A stretch of 64,000 nt of DNA, from the NCBI RefSeq assembly GCF_019393635.1, contig NC_057861.1, positions 200,011,014 through 200,075,013 on the forward strand, given 5' to 3'. Each line of letters starts with the position of its first letter. Position 1 is the first letter of the stretch. The position numbers and the translations under genes were made by a program. Shown here piece by piece: positions 49,101 to 57,714 of this stretch. The notes beneath the pieces were generated by a model, which saw only the letters and a program-made list of their open reading frames with translations, was not told where the DNA came from and did not search any database. Source of the stretch: Dromiciops gliroides (taxonomy: Eukaryota; Chordata; Mammalia; Microbiotheria; Microbiotheriidae).

Positions 49101-52100
49101 GAGAGCCCAAGACAAACACACTCTTCCTTGTTGTGTCTATCACTTGACATCAATAGACAATTCATTCCGATAAGTGCTCACTAAGCGTCTCTGTGCCAAG
49201 CACTCTGCTAACAGGTGGCAGAGGGTACAGAGAGAAAAAAACAAACGATCCATTCTTGCCCTCATGGAGCTTCCATTTGATGGAGAGGAAAATACTTATA
49301 TAAATAAAAAATGAACAAAACAAAGGAGAATAAATGAGGGGAGTGGGAGGGAGAATAACAGTTGGGGGAGTCGGGAAAGACTTGATGTAAATGACAGCAT
49401 TTGAGCTGAGCATTGAAAAGAAAGGATGCCGGGGACAGCTAGGTGGTGCAGTGGATAGAGCACTGGCCCTGGAGTCAGGTGAACCTGAGTTCAAATCCAG
49501 CCTCAAGCACTTAACACTTACTAGCTGTGTGGCCCTGGGCAAGTCACGTAACCAATTGCCTCACCAAAAAAAAAAAAAAAAGAAAGAAAGAAAAGAAAAG
49601 AAAGGATGCCATTCCAGGCACAGGAGCCAGTCTATGCAAAAGCACAGAATGTCATCACACATAGGAAAAAGCAACTAGGCCACTCTGGCTGGAGGGTGTA
49701 AGAGGGAAATTAATCTGAAATTGGTCTAAAAAGATAGATTAGAGCTGGAATGCAAAAGACTAGAAATGCTAAAGTTTCTATTTTAACTTGGAGGCAAATG
49801 GAAGTCAGCTTCTTGAGCAGGGTAATGACATGATCAGACTTGTGCTTTAAGAGTATCAATAAGGCAGCTATGTGGAATAGGGATTGGAGGAGAGAGACTG
49901 GAAGTAGTGAGACTAATTGGGAAAAAATTATAATAGTCCAAATTAGAGTGATGAGGGCCTATGAATAGAAAAGAAGGGACAAATCCAAGAGATGTTATGG
50001 AGACAGAATTGACAAGATCTGACAACGAAATAGATGATAGAGGTTAGAGGAGAAGAAAAGGTCAAGAATGACCAAACTCACAAGTCTGGAGGATAGTAGT
50101 ACCTTCAACAAAAATGAAGCTGGGGAAAGGATACATTTTGAGGAAAAGCTAAATGCATTCCATTTTGAGTACAATAATTTTGAAGTATCAATGGGACATA
50201 TACATGGAGATACCTATCTTTGTGAGTAGTGTATGACTGGAGCTCAGGGGAGAAGAGAATGATGGGTAGATTTGGAAGACATCTGTAGAGAGGTGTTAAC
50301 TGAACCCAATGGAGATAATATTAAGAAAACACAGAGTGAGGGGCAGCTAGGTGGCACAGTGGGTAGAGTACTGGCCCTGGAGTCAGGAGTACCTGAGTTC
50401 AAATCTGGCCTCAGACACTTAACACTTATTAGCTGTATGACCCTGGGCAAGTCACTTAACTCCAATTGCCTCACTAAAAAAAAAAAAAGAAAACACAAAG
50501 TGAGAAGAGAATCCACAACACAGGGCTTTACCCACACATAGGAATCAGGATTAAGATCTAGCCATGTAGACTGAGAAGAAATAGTCTGATAGATGGAAAC
50601 AGAATCAAGAGCAGTAGCCACATGAAAGTCCAGAGTGAAGAAGACTGACAAGGGGAAGGGGTGGTTAACAGTGCCAAATACTGCAGACAAGTCAAGGAGT
50701 ATCAATGAGAAAAAAGATCATTGGTGACCTTGGAAAACAGTGGTCTCAGAGTCCTGGGATCAGAAGCCAGATTGCAAGAGGCTGAAAACTGTGAGGTAGG
50801 TAAGTAGAAGTAATAAGCAAAGGAAGTTTTTTGTTTTAGGAACCTGACTATGAAAAGAAAAAATGTAACAGGAGCTGAAGTAAAGGTTACGGTTGGGGAA
50901 GATCAAAGCACATCTGTAAGTATAAAGGAAGGAATAAGTAGAGAGGAGAGACTGAAAATTAGAGGGGTGGATGATCAAGGTCACAAAGACACAAGTAAAG
51001 GGGTTTGCCTCATTAAGAAGGACCATCTCCTCTGAGACTGGATCAAAGGAGGAGAGGATAGAGGAACACGATGAAGGGATCAGAGGATCCCTGAGCAAAA
51101 TTCTTTATGAATTCATCAGTGAATCTTGTACATTCTTGGCATGTGCATGGAAAAAACACAGTACAGCTTTTAAAGCTGCTTCACCAATTTGAATGTTTTT
51201 GTTTATTTAGAAATCTCAGTGGAAGCTTTTATTCTCTATATCTCTTAGTTGCATGATTAGGGAGATGTAGTCTGTTGTAGAAAAATCATCTGCAAAACCT
51301 GCCCTGTTCCTTTCTTCCATTTTCAGTGGTACTTTTGATACATGAGTAGATAATTTTAATAAACATTTCAGAGATGGTAAAGTAGTATATATATATATAT
51401 ACATGGAATTTCTGAGCTCCTCTCAGGTTCTTTTTTGGGTATCATCACCAGCTGAGATTCTAATTGTTTGTTATTTCCTTAAGATATCTCGAAATAGGGC
51501 AGCTAGGTGGTGCAGTGGATAAAGCACCAGCCCTGGATTCAGGAGGACCTGAGTTCAAATCCAGCTTCAGACACTTGACACTTCCTAGCTGTGTGACCCT
51601 GAGCAAGTCACTTAACTCCCTTTGCCCCGCAAAAAAAAGATATCTTGAAATAGATCATTCAGTGTTCTCCAAAACTGTATTGTCTTCAACATGGATTTCT
51701 TCTGTGTATATATGTGGTTTGGTCCACATCCCTCTTCCTTATTCATCTCCATCAAATGGCCACTCCCTCCTTCTCCCTTTGTCCACATAGGGATTCATAC
51801 CCTTACCTGTGGTGCTCTGCTTTTAAAGGAATATAAATTTTGATTGCTGAAACCTCCCAAGATATCTTTGGGGTTACTGGCTAGATTTCTTTTAAGGATC
51901 ATGCCTTAATCCCAAATTACCCTGGCTTTCATTGACTGGTACTACTAGCTAAAGCCTCACTTGGTCATTGCTTGGGCTTTGATAGCTCAGAGTGCATATA
52001 AATAGTAATTATTTCTGTTTTGGCCAGAAACCCTCAGGGTCTTCCCCTTCCAGATTTTGTTTTTTTTAAGTGAGGCAATTGGGGTTAAGTGACTTGCCCA

Positions 52101-54687
52101 GGGTCACACAGCTAGTAAGTGTTATGTGTCTGAGGCTGGATTTGAACTCAGGTACTCCTGACTCCAGAGCCGGTGCTCTATCCACTGCGCCACCTAGCTG
52201 CCCCCCAGATTTATTTAAAAAATTTTTTTGACTAGGTAAAAGAGGCCACTCTTTGACTCATTTCTTATTTTCATTCATTCATTCGTTCATCCACCCATCC
52301 ATCCATTCATTTGTTTGCAGGGCAATGAGAGTTAAGTGACTTACCCAGGATCACATAGCTAATAAGTATCAACTGTCTGAGACTGGATTTGAACAAAGGT
52401 CCTCCTGAATCCAAGGCTGACGCTTTATCCACTGCACCAGCCAGCTCCCCCCTCTTATTTACATTTAATCACTGAACAGGCATTGCCTCAGTCAAACTGA
52501 AACCTAGGAAAGACCTCAGCTTAAAAAGGCCAAGGTCAGGGGGAGCTAGGTGGCGCAGTGGATGGAGCACTAGCCCTGGATTCAGGAGGACCTGAGTTCA
52601 AATCCAGCCTCAGACACTTGACACCTACTAGCTGTGTGACCCTGGGCAAGTCACTTAACCCCAATTGCCTCACCCTGCAAAAAAACCCAAACAAACAAAC
52701 AAAAAAAACCCCCAAACCAAAACCAAACGAAAGTGAGTTCAGAGGGGGCAGCTAGGTGGCTCAGTGGATAAAGCACTGGCCCTGGATTCAGGAAGACCTG
52801 AGTTCAAATCCAGTCTCAGACACTTGACACTTACTAGCTGTGTGACCCTGGGCAAGTCACTTAACCCTCATTGCCCTGAAAAAAAATTTTTTTTTTAAAG
52901 TGAGTTCAGAAAGGAACTGAAGACAATTTTGGATTAAATAATCCTAAAGGGAGGGACCAGGCTTATCAACTATATAGAAAAAACTTTAGGATTAAGGACT
53001 AGAGAGAAGTTAGAAAGGAAATGGAATAGAATTGAGAACTGTACTAGAGCACATAGTAGGCTTATGATAAAATAGAAAGACCCCACCCTGCCCCGGGGCA
53101 GAGCTCCAGGTATAGCAGGTGACTTCTAGAAGGTAAGATCAGAGAATTTAGATTTTTTAAATTATCCGAATAGTTTTCATTAAGTAGAACTGACCTAGAG
53201 GATCTCTAAAGGTTTTTCCAACTTGAAAATTCTAACATTGTAACTGGATGAACAAATTATATGAAAAAGACTGAAACCAGAAAACCCTAACTAATTGCAC
53301 AGCCACCTTCAAAAGATCATAAGTAAAAGAAAATTTTATTATAAAATTTAATAATAAACACTTAATATATGCAGATGTGTTAAAAGACTGAAAAATAAAA
53401 AAATGACAGGGAGGATATGTCTGAATTCACACAGTGTGAATTTGCTAAGAGGATGGGAGCAAGTCCAATTTTCAGGTCTATAAGAGTAGCAGAAAAACTT
53501 TTCCAAATTTTTGTCACACAAGTCAACTATTTCTTTAAAAGGAACAGGGAAGTTACTATTTAGTAAATTGCAATTCATATTTATACCGTACTTTCATTTA
53601 TAAAATACTAAGTATTATAATACAATCATCTTTTTTTTAGTGATAAGGAAACCCAAACCCAAAGAATAAAATGTATTGCCCAAGGTCATACATGGAGTAA
53701 GCAGTAAAGCTGGGACTATAATTCAGGTCTCCTGACTTTGTTCAGTGTTCTTTCTACTATACCAACCTTCAATATTTGCACTGAATACAACAAAAACTGA
53801 TCCCCAACCCAGAGAACCATAAATAAACAGACCAATACTGCCTTTGCTGGAGCAGAATAGAACAATATGAAAGGTCAAAGGTTACCAAATCAGAGGACCT
53901 CAGTTCAAATGCTGTTTCTGATGACATACTACCCACATCCCCTTGGAGAAGTAGCCTACCCTCCTCACCTGTAAAGTGAAGGCTGTACCAGACAGCCTTT
54001 AAGGGCTCTTACAGCTTTAGACTTGTGATACCAAAGAAGTAGAGAAAAAAATTAGTACAAATTAGCAATAGTTCTCCACCAACAGTTTTAAGAGTATGTC
54101 AAGTTCTGAGTCCCTCAATTAAGATTCAATTATTTGTGGGGGCAGCAGTGGCACAGTGGATAAAGCACCGGCCCTGGATTCAGGAGGACCTGAGTTCAAA
54201 TCTGGTCTCAGACACTTGAGACTTATTAGCTGTGTGACCATAGGCAAGTCACTTGACCCTAATTGCCTCACCAAAAAAAAAAAGAACACTGTGCTTATTT
54301 GTGCTTTCAAGAAAGTCCTTTTAGCACACTGTTCTAAACATACCTTTTGTTTTCCAATGTCTACCAGCTCAGTTGTGCCACCCAGCTGTCTTATGTTTGC
54401 AGCTGCAACTTCCATCATTCGTTTGATTTCATCCCTTTTCTCTGGCCATGCAGAAACGCTCTGGATTGCCACCCATTCTGCAAGCTTCTGTTTGTGGATA
54501 ACAAACAAGTATGGATTTTGAAATTCTATTTCATAAGAGAAGAAGAGTATTAAAAAACCTACATTTAGGGGCAGCTAGGTGGTGCAGTGGATAGAACACC
54601 AGCCCTGGATTCAGGAGGACCTGAGTTCAAATCCAGCCTCAGACACTTGACACTTACTATCTGTCACTTTACCCCAATTGCCTCACC

Positions 54688-54747
<60 letters not shown>

Positions 54748-55623
54748 CTCGGAATAACCTATAACATTTAATATCAAAGTCTAGTCAAAACTTTCTTTTG
54801 GACTAAATTAACCAGAAGCATCAATAGCTGTTGTTTTTTCTTCAAAAATGTTTTTTTTTTCCCAAAATGACCACCCTTCAAGAACTATAGCATAGTATCA
54901 ATTTTGGGAAGTATATTTTAATACAAAATTACTATTAATTGTGGGAATATAACACACTAATATGGCATGAATGAGTCCACAAAAATACTTAGTAATGACT
55001 AATGATATGTATACATAAGCAAAAGACACTGAAAACATCTATTTTTCAGTTCTCTGAATCCACACAAATCATTCCATTTATCATTGCTATCTTCTAAAAC
55101 CCAGTTCTCTAAAGTGCTATCTTGTGAAAGTTGTTTCATCTTACATGTTATCCCATTAGAAGATCCAGCTCAAAAATTCTATAATTTTGTCATCTAAACT
55201 CAAGAACAAATTTCATTTAAAATCAACCCCCTTTTCACCAAATGGTGACTGAAAATCTTGGAGCCAAGGCTTCAATAGATCCATAATGAACAAATAAATG
55301 GCTTCCAAAATCAGTCAGACAGATTAATAAATCTGTCATCACTAGTTTCTTATGGATTAGCTTCAGTTTCTATAGAAATGAATGTTGAAGACTTTCTGTC
55401 AGATAACAAGATGTCAGTACAAAAAAGAGCAACACAAATTACAGACAAATCTAAAAGTAGATTTTTTAAAAGCATTATACGAATTAGTTTACTAAGATGA
55501 TATCTACACTTAATAGGAAGGATTAAAAAAAGCTTTAATGTAGATTAAAGAATATTTTCTTACCTTTATGTATTGATCCTGGTGTTTATCAATATGATTA
55601 AACAGTTCAGTGAGGATAGGCAT
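30941..55623 (-). CDS. CNDP2: CNDP2, cytosolic non-specific dipeptidase (11 coding exons)
   Basis: Metallopeptidase of family M20A that hydrolyses dipeptides such as Cys-Gly and other non-specific substrates in the cytosol; a homodimer using two Zn/Mn ions. The coding sequence joins 55564-55623, 54344-54487, 48573-48735, 47519-47607, 41482-41682, 40270-40354, 38204-38364, 34046-34210, 33112-33253, 31783-31930 and 30941-31007 (all minus) into 1425 nt, i.e. 474 residues against 475 in human. Every junction is GT-AG and in phase. Metal ligands H99, D132, E167, D195 and H445, catalytic D101 and E166, and the dimer-partner H228 all fall at the family positions. Motifs seen include [66 protein letters not shown] and [16 protein letters not shown]. 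No frameshift or stop was found, so the gene looks functional. The start is the first ATG after the exon acceptor at 55683-55684 and gives the family's N-terminal length. Distinguished from CNDP1 by the cytosolic N-terminus without a signal peptide. Confidence 0.97.
31783..31930 (-). CDS. CNDP2: CNDP2 coding exon 10 (metal ligand H445)
   Basis: 148 nt; completes Val404 and codes residues 405-452 plus two bases of codon 453. [19 protein letters not shown] is followed by [14 protein letters not shown], in which His445 is a metal ligand. Acceptor TCTCAG, donor GTAAGT. Confidence 0.97.
32370..32530 (+). mobile_element. Older marsupial SINE
   Basis: tgaccctgggcaagtcataa cctcttgatgttcca … agctgcagatctgcattgat gg; same type as 35825-36010. 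Confidence 0.5.
32555..32697. repeat. (GA)n microsatellite in a CNDP2 intron
   Basis: About 140 bp of almost pure purine on the plus strand, ending in more than 25 GA units; 415 bp from the coding exon at 33112-33253. Open reading frames through it are low complexity and not genes. Confidence 0.95.
32748..32910 (+). mobile_element. WSINE1-like SINE
   Basis: Forward, next to the (GA)n tract; AGGATTATAAAGG flanks both sides. Confidence 0.92.
33112..33253 (-). CDS. CNDP2: CNDP2 coding exon 9
   Basis: 142 nt, residues 357-403 plus one base of codon 404. Contains [13 protein letters not shown] and [13 protein letters not shown]. The donor is GTCAGA, a weaker non-GTR(A/G) site, but the phase and protein continuity with exon 10 ([13 protein letters not shown]) support it. 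Confidence 0.95.
34046..34210 (-). CDS. CNDP2: CNDP2 coding exon 8
   Basis: 165 nt, 55 codons (residues 302-356). Includes [20 protein letters not shown] and [18 protein letters not shown], strongly conserved in the lid domain. Acceptor CTATAG, donor GTATTT. Confidence 0.97.
34561..34733 (+). mobile_element. WSINE1-like SINE
   Basis: Forward, tail with (AAGC)n; TATAAGCTC flanks both sides. 350 bp upstream of the CNDP2 exon at 34046-34210 in transcript order. Confidence 0.9.
35085..35255 (+). mobile_element. Older marsupial SINE
   Basis: gctatgtgactttgggtaag … accctataccaataaatcac; diverged. Confidence 0.45.
35490..35705 (+). mobile_element. MIR/THER1 SINE
   Basis: gggcctgagttcaaaaccta … ttcttccaactctaaatgct-type end; diverged. 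Confidence 0.5.
35825..36010 (+). mobile_element. Older marsupial SINE
   Basis: gagccaggagagctggcttc … ctctaagttgcagagggagg gc. Confidence 0.45.
37140..37300 (-). mobile_element. MIR fragment
   Basis: agataagaagctgagctaga … ccaagactcctgacctccaa; diverged. Confidence 0.45.
37825..37905 (-). mobile_element. MIR fragment
   Basis: ctaagtgacttattcatgct cacatggctagtaagtgtca. Confidence 0.5.
38204..38364 (-). CDS. CNDP2: CNDP2 coding exon 7
   Basis: 161 nt; completes Gly248 and codes residues 249-301 ([18 protein letters not shown] to LLHDSK), part of the lid/dimerisation domain. Acceptor CTTCAG, donor GTATGG. Confidence 0.96.
38695..38935 (+). mobile_element. RTE-tailed SINE
   Basis: gcagtgtagtggacaaaatg … ctccagtatctttgccaaga … gggatcacagagtcaggcat. 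Confidence 0.7.
38991..39150 (+). mobile_element. WSINE1-like SINE
   Basis: Forward; AGAGAGTA flanks both sides. Confidence 0.9.
39573..39804 (+). mobile_element. Short 5'-truncated L1 insertion in a CNDP2 intron
   Basis: 232 bp of L1 3' UTR ending in an A-rich tail. Perfect 16-bp TSD AAAATGTAATACAGGT at 39557-39572 and 39805-39820. Antisense to CNDP2, between the exons at 38204-38364 and 40270-40354. Confidence 0.92.
40018..40181 (+). mobile_element. WSINE1-like SINE with (CA)n tail
   Basis: Forward; the tail has grown into (CA)n (40154-40181). TAACTGCTGCAT flanks it. 89 bp from the coding exon at 40270-40354. Confidence 0.92.
40270..40354 (-). CDS. CNDP2: CNDP2 coding exon 6 (H228)
   Basis: 85 nt, residues 220-247 plus one base. 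[15 protein letters not shown] holds His228, which in the dimer reaches into the partner subunit's active site. Acceptor ACTAG, donor GTAAGC. Confidence 0.97.
41482..41682 (-). CDS. CNDP2: CNDP2 coding exon 5 (E166/E167, D195)
   Basis: 201 nt, exactly 67 codons (residues 153-219). Contains the catalytic base Glu166 and ligand Glu167 in [11 protein letters not shown] and ligand Asp195 in CISDNYWLG. Acceptor CCAAAG, donor GTAGGT. The upstream intron (41683-47518) hosts the nested retroviral insertion described below. Confidence 0.97.
42296..42447 (-). mobile_element. WSINE1-like SINE
   Basis: Reverse, 8 bp from the solo LTR; ACAATTC flanks both sides. Confidence 0.9.
42460..43033 (-). mobile_element. 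Solo LTR, same family as the processed ERV
   Basis: 574 bp with TG…CA ends (reads TGTCATGGGG…ATTACA on the minus strand). 4-bp TSD ATTT is at 42456-42459 and 43034-43037. Contains TATAAAAGTACC, AATAAA and a complete U5. No internal region, so it is a solo LTR formed by recombination after a conventional integrase insertion. Sense relative to CNDP2. Confidence 0.85.
43136..43148 (+). repeat. Left 13-bp TSD of the processed ERV copy
   Basis: AATTTACAACTCT, identical to 46134-46146 across almost 3 kb. Confidence 0.9.
43361..44008 (-). mobile_element. Solo LTR of a second ERV family, inserted in the processed ERV U5
   Basis: Plus-strand ends are TG…CA, flanked by 4-bp direct repeats ACCC (43357-43360 and 44009-44012). 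Removing it rejoins a U5 end that aligns with the U5 of the solo LTR at 42460-43033. ATTAAA on the minus strand near 43410-43420 is the likely poly(A) signal, so the LTR is antisense to its host element. It carries a SINE at 43500-43653. Confidence 0.75.
43500..43653 (-). mobile_element. WSINE1-like SINE, innermost of three nested insertions
   Basis: 15-bp TSD GAGAACAGAGTTTTT at 43485-43499 and 43654-43668. Confidence 0.93.
44023..44041 (+). other. ERV primer-binding site, tRNA-Ile-like
   Basis: TGGTGGCCCAGTACAGGGA follows the U5 end (…ATAACA) by three bases. It resembles the complement of the 3' end of tRNA-Ile (TGG TGGCCC GTACGGGGA), differing by an inserted A and one substitution. That is the primer of HERV-I-type class I elements. 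Family assignment is inferred from this match and from the gag remnant. Confidence 0.65.
44067..44412 (+). repeat. Tandem duplication in the ERV leader
   Basis: Two diverged copies, 44067-44250 and 44251-44412. Each starts GGCAC(A/T)CAAAACCTGG and contains GAGTCACAGAGAGGTAGAG and GGTCTCCCTCCCTC, between the primer-binding site and gag. The second copy runs up to the gag-frame ATG at 44413. Confidence 0.8.
44413..45171 (+). pseudogene. ERV gag remnant (capsid end and degenerate nucleocapsid)
   Basis: An open stretch of 252 codons, of which only the middle is recognisable. Residues 115-165 ([16 protein letters not shown] … [11 protein letters not shown] … AKER) match the C-terminal end of class I/gammaretroviral capsid. 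Residues 190-209 keep only Cys196 and His201 of a zinc knuckle; the first and last cysteines are lost. Residues 1-110 do not resemble matrix and are probably out of frame. pol and env are essentially absent downstream: the U3 starts only about 490 bp after the stop. Non-functional. Confidence 0.7.
45661..46125 (+). mobile_element. 3' U3-R of the processed ERV
   Basis: Preceded by a purine-rich tract (agaagtggggaaa, 45648-45660) typical of a polypurine tract. Begins TGTTGTGGGC and matches the solo LTR at 42460-43033 along U3 and R, with TATAAAA near 45980 and AATAAA at 46105. It stops at the R/poly(A) boundary, with no U5. Confidence 0.85.
46134..46146 (+). repeat. Right 13-bp TSD of the processed ERV copy
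   Basis: AATTTACAACTCT directly after the A tract at 46126-46135 (the last two A's are shared with the repeat). Confidence 0.9.
46210..46380 (-). mobile_element. MIR fragment
   Basis: catttgtatagttccttaca … aatcctgtgagacaggcagg; reverse. Confidence 0.55.
46385..46515 (-). mobile_element. L3-like 3' fragment
   Basis: Contains agtatttattaagcacctaatatgtac and caaggaactaaccctttagt, as in the 3' part of L3/CR1 elements. Short and diverged. Confidence 0.45.
46577..46735 (+). mobile_element. WSINE1-like SINE
   Basis: Forward; AATACAATGC flanks both sides. Confidence 0.92.
46770..47150 (+). mobile_element. RTE-tailed SINE split by a WSINE1-like SINE
   Basis: Head and middle at 46770-46933, tail (tggggtcacgaagagttaga) after 47090. 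Confidence 0.75.
46934..47076 (+). mobile_element. WSINE1-like SINE
   Basis: 13-bp TSD AAGAAAACTCCAA at 46921-46933 and 47077-47089. Confidence 0.93.
47519..47607 (-). CDS. CNDP2: CNDP2 coding exon 4 (bridging D132)
   Basis: 89 nt; completes Gly123 and codes residues 124-152, [14 protein letters not shown] onward. Asp132 is the aspartate that bridges the two metals in M20 enzymes. Acceptor TTCTAG, donor GTATGT. Confidence 0.97.
47915..48150 (-). mobile_element. MIR SINE
   Basis: tttgcaaagcattttataaa … atgagaaaactgaggtagac … tcacacagctagttaagtat. Confidence 0.7.
48227..48388 (+). mobile_element. WSINE1-like SINE
   Basis: Forward; AAGAAACTATTTGC flanks both sides. Close upstream (in transcript order) of the exon at 47519-47607. 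Confidence 0.92.
48573..48735 (-). CDS. CNDP2: CNDP2 coding exon 3 (metal ligand H99, catalytic D101)
   Basis: 163 nt, residues 69-122 plus the first base of codon 123. Carries [20 protein letters not shown], with metal ligand His99 and catalytic Asp101. Acceptor TCTTAG, donor GTAAGG; the exon ends in phase 1. Confidence 0.97.
49431..49603 (+). mobile_element. WSINE1-like SINE
   Basis: Forward, in the L3-like LINE; AAAGGATGCC flanks both sides. Confidence 0.92.
50339..50491 (+). mobile_element. WSINE1-like SINE
   Basis: Forward, in the L3-like LINE; AAGAAAACACA flanks both sides. Confidence 0.92.
51496..51640 (+). mobile_element. WSINE1-like SINE
   Basis: Forward; AAGATATCTCGAAATAG before and AAGATATCTTGAAATAG after. 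Confidence 0.92.
52061..52205 (-). mobile_element. WSINE1-like SINE
   Basis: Reverse; CCAGATTT flanks both sides. Confidence 0.9.
52315..52452 (-). mobile_element. WSINE1-like SINE
   Basis: Reverse; preceded by an imperfect (CATT)n tract; more diverged. Confidence 0.85.
52540..52729 (+). mobile_element. WSINE1-like SINE
   Basis: Forward with a long A/C-rich tail. Confidence 0.9.
52743..52896 (+). mobile_element. WSINE1-like SINE
   Basis: 13-bp TSD AAAGTGAGTTCAG at 52730-52742 and 52897-52909. Confidence 0.93.
53580..53770 (-). mobile_element. MIR fragment
   Basis: gtattgcccaaggtcataca … aggtctcctgactttgttca … ttctactataccaac. Confidence 0.5.
53870..54030 (+). mobile_element. MIR-like fragment
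   Basis: gaggacctcagttcaaatgc … tcacctgtaaagtgaaggc; diverged. Confidence 0.45.
54138..54286 (+). mobile_element. WSINE1-like SINE
   Basis: Forward, 58 bp from the exon at 54344-54487 on its 3' (donor) side. Confidence 0.9.
54344..54487 (-). CDS. CNDP2: CNDP2 coding exon 2
   Basis: 144 nt, residues 21-68. Starts [18 protein letters not shown] and ends LVDIGKQK; acceptor AACAG, donor GTATGT, phase 0 on both sides. Forms the N-terminal helices of the catalytic domain. A WSINE1-like SINE lies 58 bp downstream in the intron. Confidence 0.96.
54567..54743 (+). mobile_element. WSINE1-like SINE with (CA)n tail
   Basis: Forward; (CA)n tract at 54691-54743; 80 bp upstream of the CNDP2 exon in transcript order. 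Confidence 0.9.
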
Positions 55624-55682
55624 TTTCTAACTCAATGAATGATTTTGGAAACTCTAAGAAGACAGTGTCCAGTGCTTGAAAT
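55564..55682 (-). CDS. CNDP2: CNDP2 first coding exon with 5' UTR end
   Basis: The acceptor is preceded by a T-rich tract ending TTGCAG (AG at 55683-55684). 55624-55682 is 5' UTR. The start codon is at 55621-55623 and codes residues 1-20 (begins [12 protein letters not shown], ends QYIK). Donor GTAAGA; the next intron is phase 0. Any upstream non-coding exon was not identified. Confidence 0.93.
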
Positions 55683-55684
55683 CT

Positions 55685-57714
55685 GCAACAGTAACAAAGA
55701 CCACGTAGTCTGAAGGCACTGATATCCTATCACAAGACTTCTGACTCCACCCTCCAAGGAAAAGATTACAAAAGCAAAATCACAATAACATGAATTGCAA
55801 CATCATAAAAAAAAGTTTTCCTTCCAGTAACACTACAGAAGTTTTGGGAAAGTGAAAATAAGATTAGTTAAACTTTATAATAACTTATTTTTTTTCCCTT
55901 GAAGAGAAAATGTGCCACAATATGCTCAATGGTATTAGATAAAAGGTAGGTGTGAAATTTAAAGACAACAGGGATAGGGTTGAAAAGATCAAATGAGGAA
56001 ACTCATTCTGCTAATGCAGGTGAATACCTTCTCTGCAATTCAGTTCACAGTAGCCTAGCACTAAGAAGATAGGTGACTTACACAAGACCACTGTTTGTGT
56101 CAGAGGTTTCTAAGTTGAGACTAGCTCTCTCTATTCACACTCTCACTATTTTAAGATAAGTTAATGAAAATTAAAGCAGTGCAAAACATTATTGACTTTA
56201 CCTTCATTCCTGTTTATATATTATTGCTATCCTTTTCTTTAAAGGAAAAATAATATGCTAACATACTAAAATGACAACTTTATTTTGGGAGGCCCAGCGA
56301 ATGAACTGCCTTACCAGATTCTAGCAGGATACACTTGCCTTGAGGTAAAAAAGAGGGGGAAAAAATGCAAAACAAGGATAATCAGCCCTTTTGAACTTTA
56401 GATCAAATACACGTGACTTATTCTGGAAGCAGCAATGCAAAATATTTCACTCAAGCCAAGATTTAACTAAGAAAAAGAGAAAACCTTTTCAACACATGGA
56501 GCAGCTGTTCAGATGTGGTTCCCCTGGGAGAACAATCTTTTTGACTGAAGGCTTCTCATGCAAGAGACTATGATCAAACTGTCCTAACATTGGAAATGTG
56601 AAAGTAAAAGAAAGTCTTTTAGCCTAAATAAATACTGTTAAATTGGAAAAAAACCAAAAGAAAACAAAAAACAACACTGCTTCTGGCATTAGGACTTTTT
56701 AAACAATAACTTCCTTTTCTCCAACTACCTCCAACCTGCTTCAACTGGGGAATATGGATTGCTCTGCGGAAACTTCAAGTACTAGCTAAGGTGCAGCTCT
56801 GACATATTGAGCAAATGAGCTCTAAAGTGACATTAAGTATTCTAGAATTGCAGCTGCTACATGTGAGTATCTACTAAATCAGTCATGTTCTGAAGTGGGG
56901 TGCCAGATTAATGCCTGTGCATTGACATATTGTGGTTAAATGGCACTCTTCATACTTCAGGATTACAAAGTGATTTATAAAGAGAGGGATGACTTTCTCT
57001 GCCTCTGAAATGGATGGGGGCAGTTGTTTAAACAGACTGGGAGAGTTATCACAATACTGTAGCAATTCCTAAAGGTACCTAAAAGTTGCAGCTGGGATTT
57101 TAAGTGGCTAGGAAACAAAATTACTCAGTTTAAAATAATCTTCCTTCCCCTCTTCAAATTCTCTTAGTAGATGATGGAATGTTTAAAAAACTCCAAGTTA
57201 ATATGAACCTGGTTTGATAGGCTCATAGTACCTTTGGACTTCAAAATTATGTAGCCTTTATCAAAATCGGCAAGATCTTTCCCACTATCATAAAAAGTAT
57301 CTTCATTATTCATAAAAATATAAAGTGTTACAAATGTGGCAGTTTACAAATAAACTTGGCAATTTACAAAGGTCTCCACTTAAAGGCTGGATGACTACTT
57401 GTCTGGAATGTCAAAGAGGCACTTGTTTATATTAGAGCTGGTATAGACCAGAGGTGTCAAAGGTGGCCAACAAAAGGAGTGCAACCAGAACCAGACTAAA
57501 ATGCAATTGGGAAGTGTTTGGCAAAACAAATAATACAGGCTATGCTAATTTGCTGTTTTCTAAATCAAGATGTGGGCTTCAGGGATCTTGTTTTGAGTTT
57601 GATACCACTAGCCTAGACAATCTGAAAAATCCATTTTTAGAGTTAGGGGGATTATCCATTTTTCTTTTTCCCTAATCCCTTGTCTTTGATTTTATTAATT
57701 TCACTTTTGCTGTT
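55685..57714. other. CNDP2 5' flank or first intron
   Basis: AT-rich unique-looking sequence; no promoter, CpG cluster or further exon recognised. Confidence 0.3.

Larger units (their letters stand above)
49165..51130 (-). mobile_element. L3/CR1-type LINE remnant
   Basis: Minus-strand translation near 50650-50705 reads [14 protein letters not shown], a decayed form of the reverse transcriptase motif LDLSAAFDTVDH of CR1/L2/L3 LINEs. The surrounding 2 kb matches the usual order of these elements, down to a 3' end near 49165. Interrupted by SINEs at 49431-49603 and 50339-50491. Lies in the largest 5' CNDP2 intron. Confidence 0.65.
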
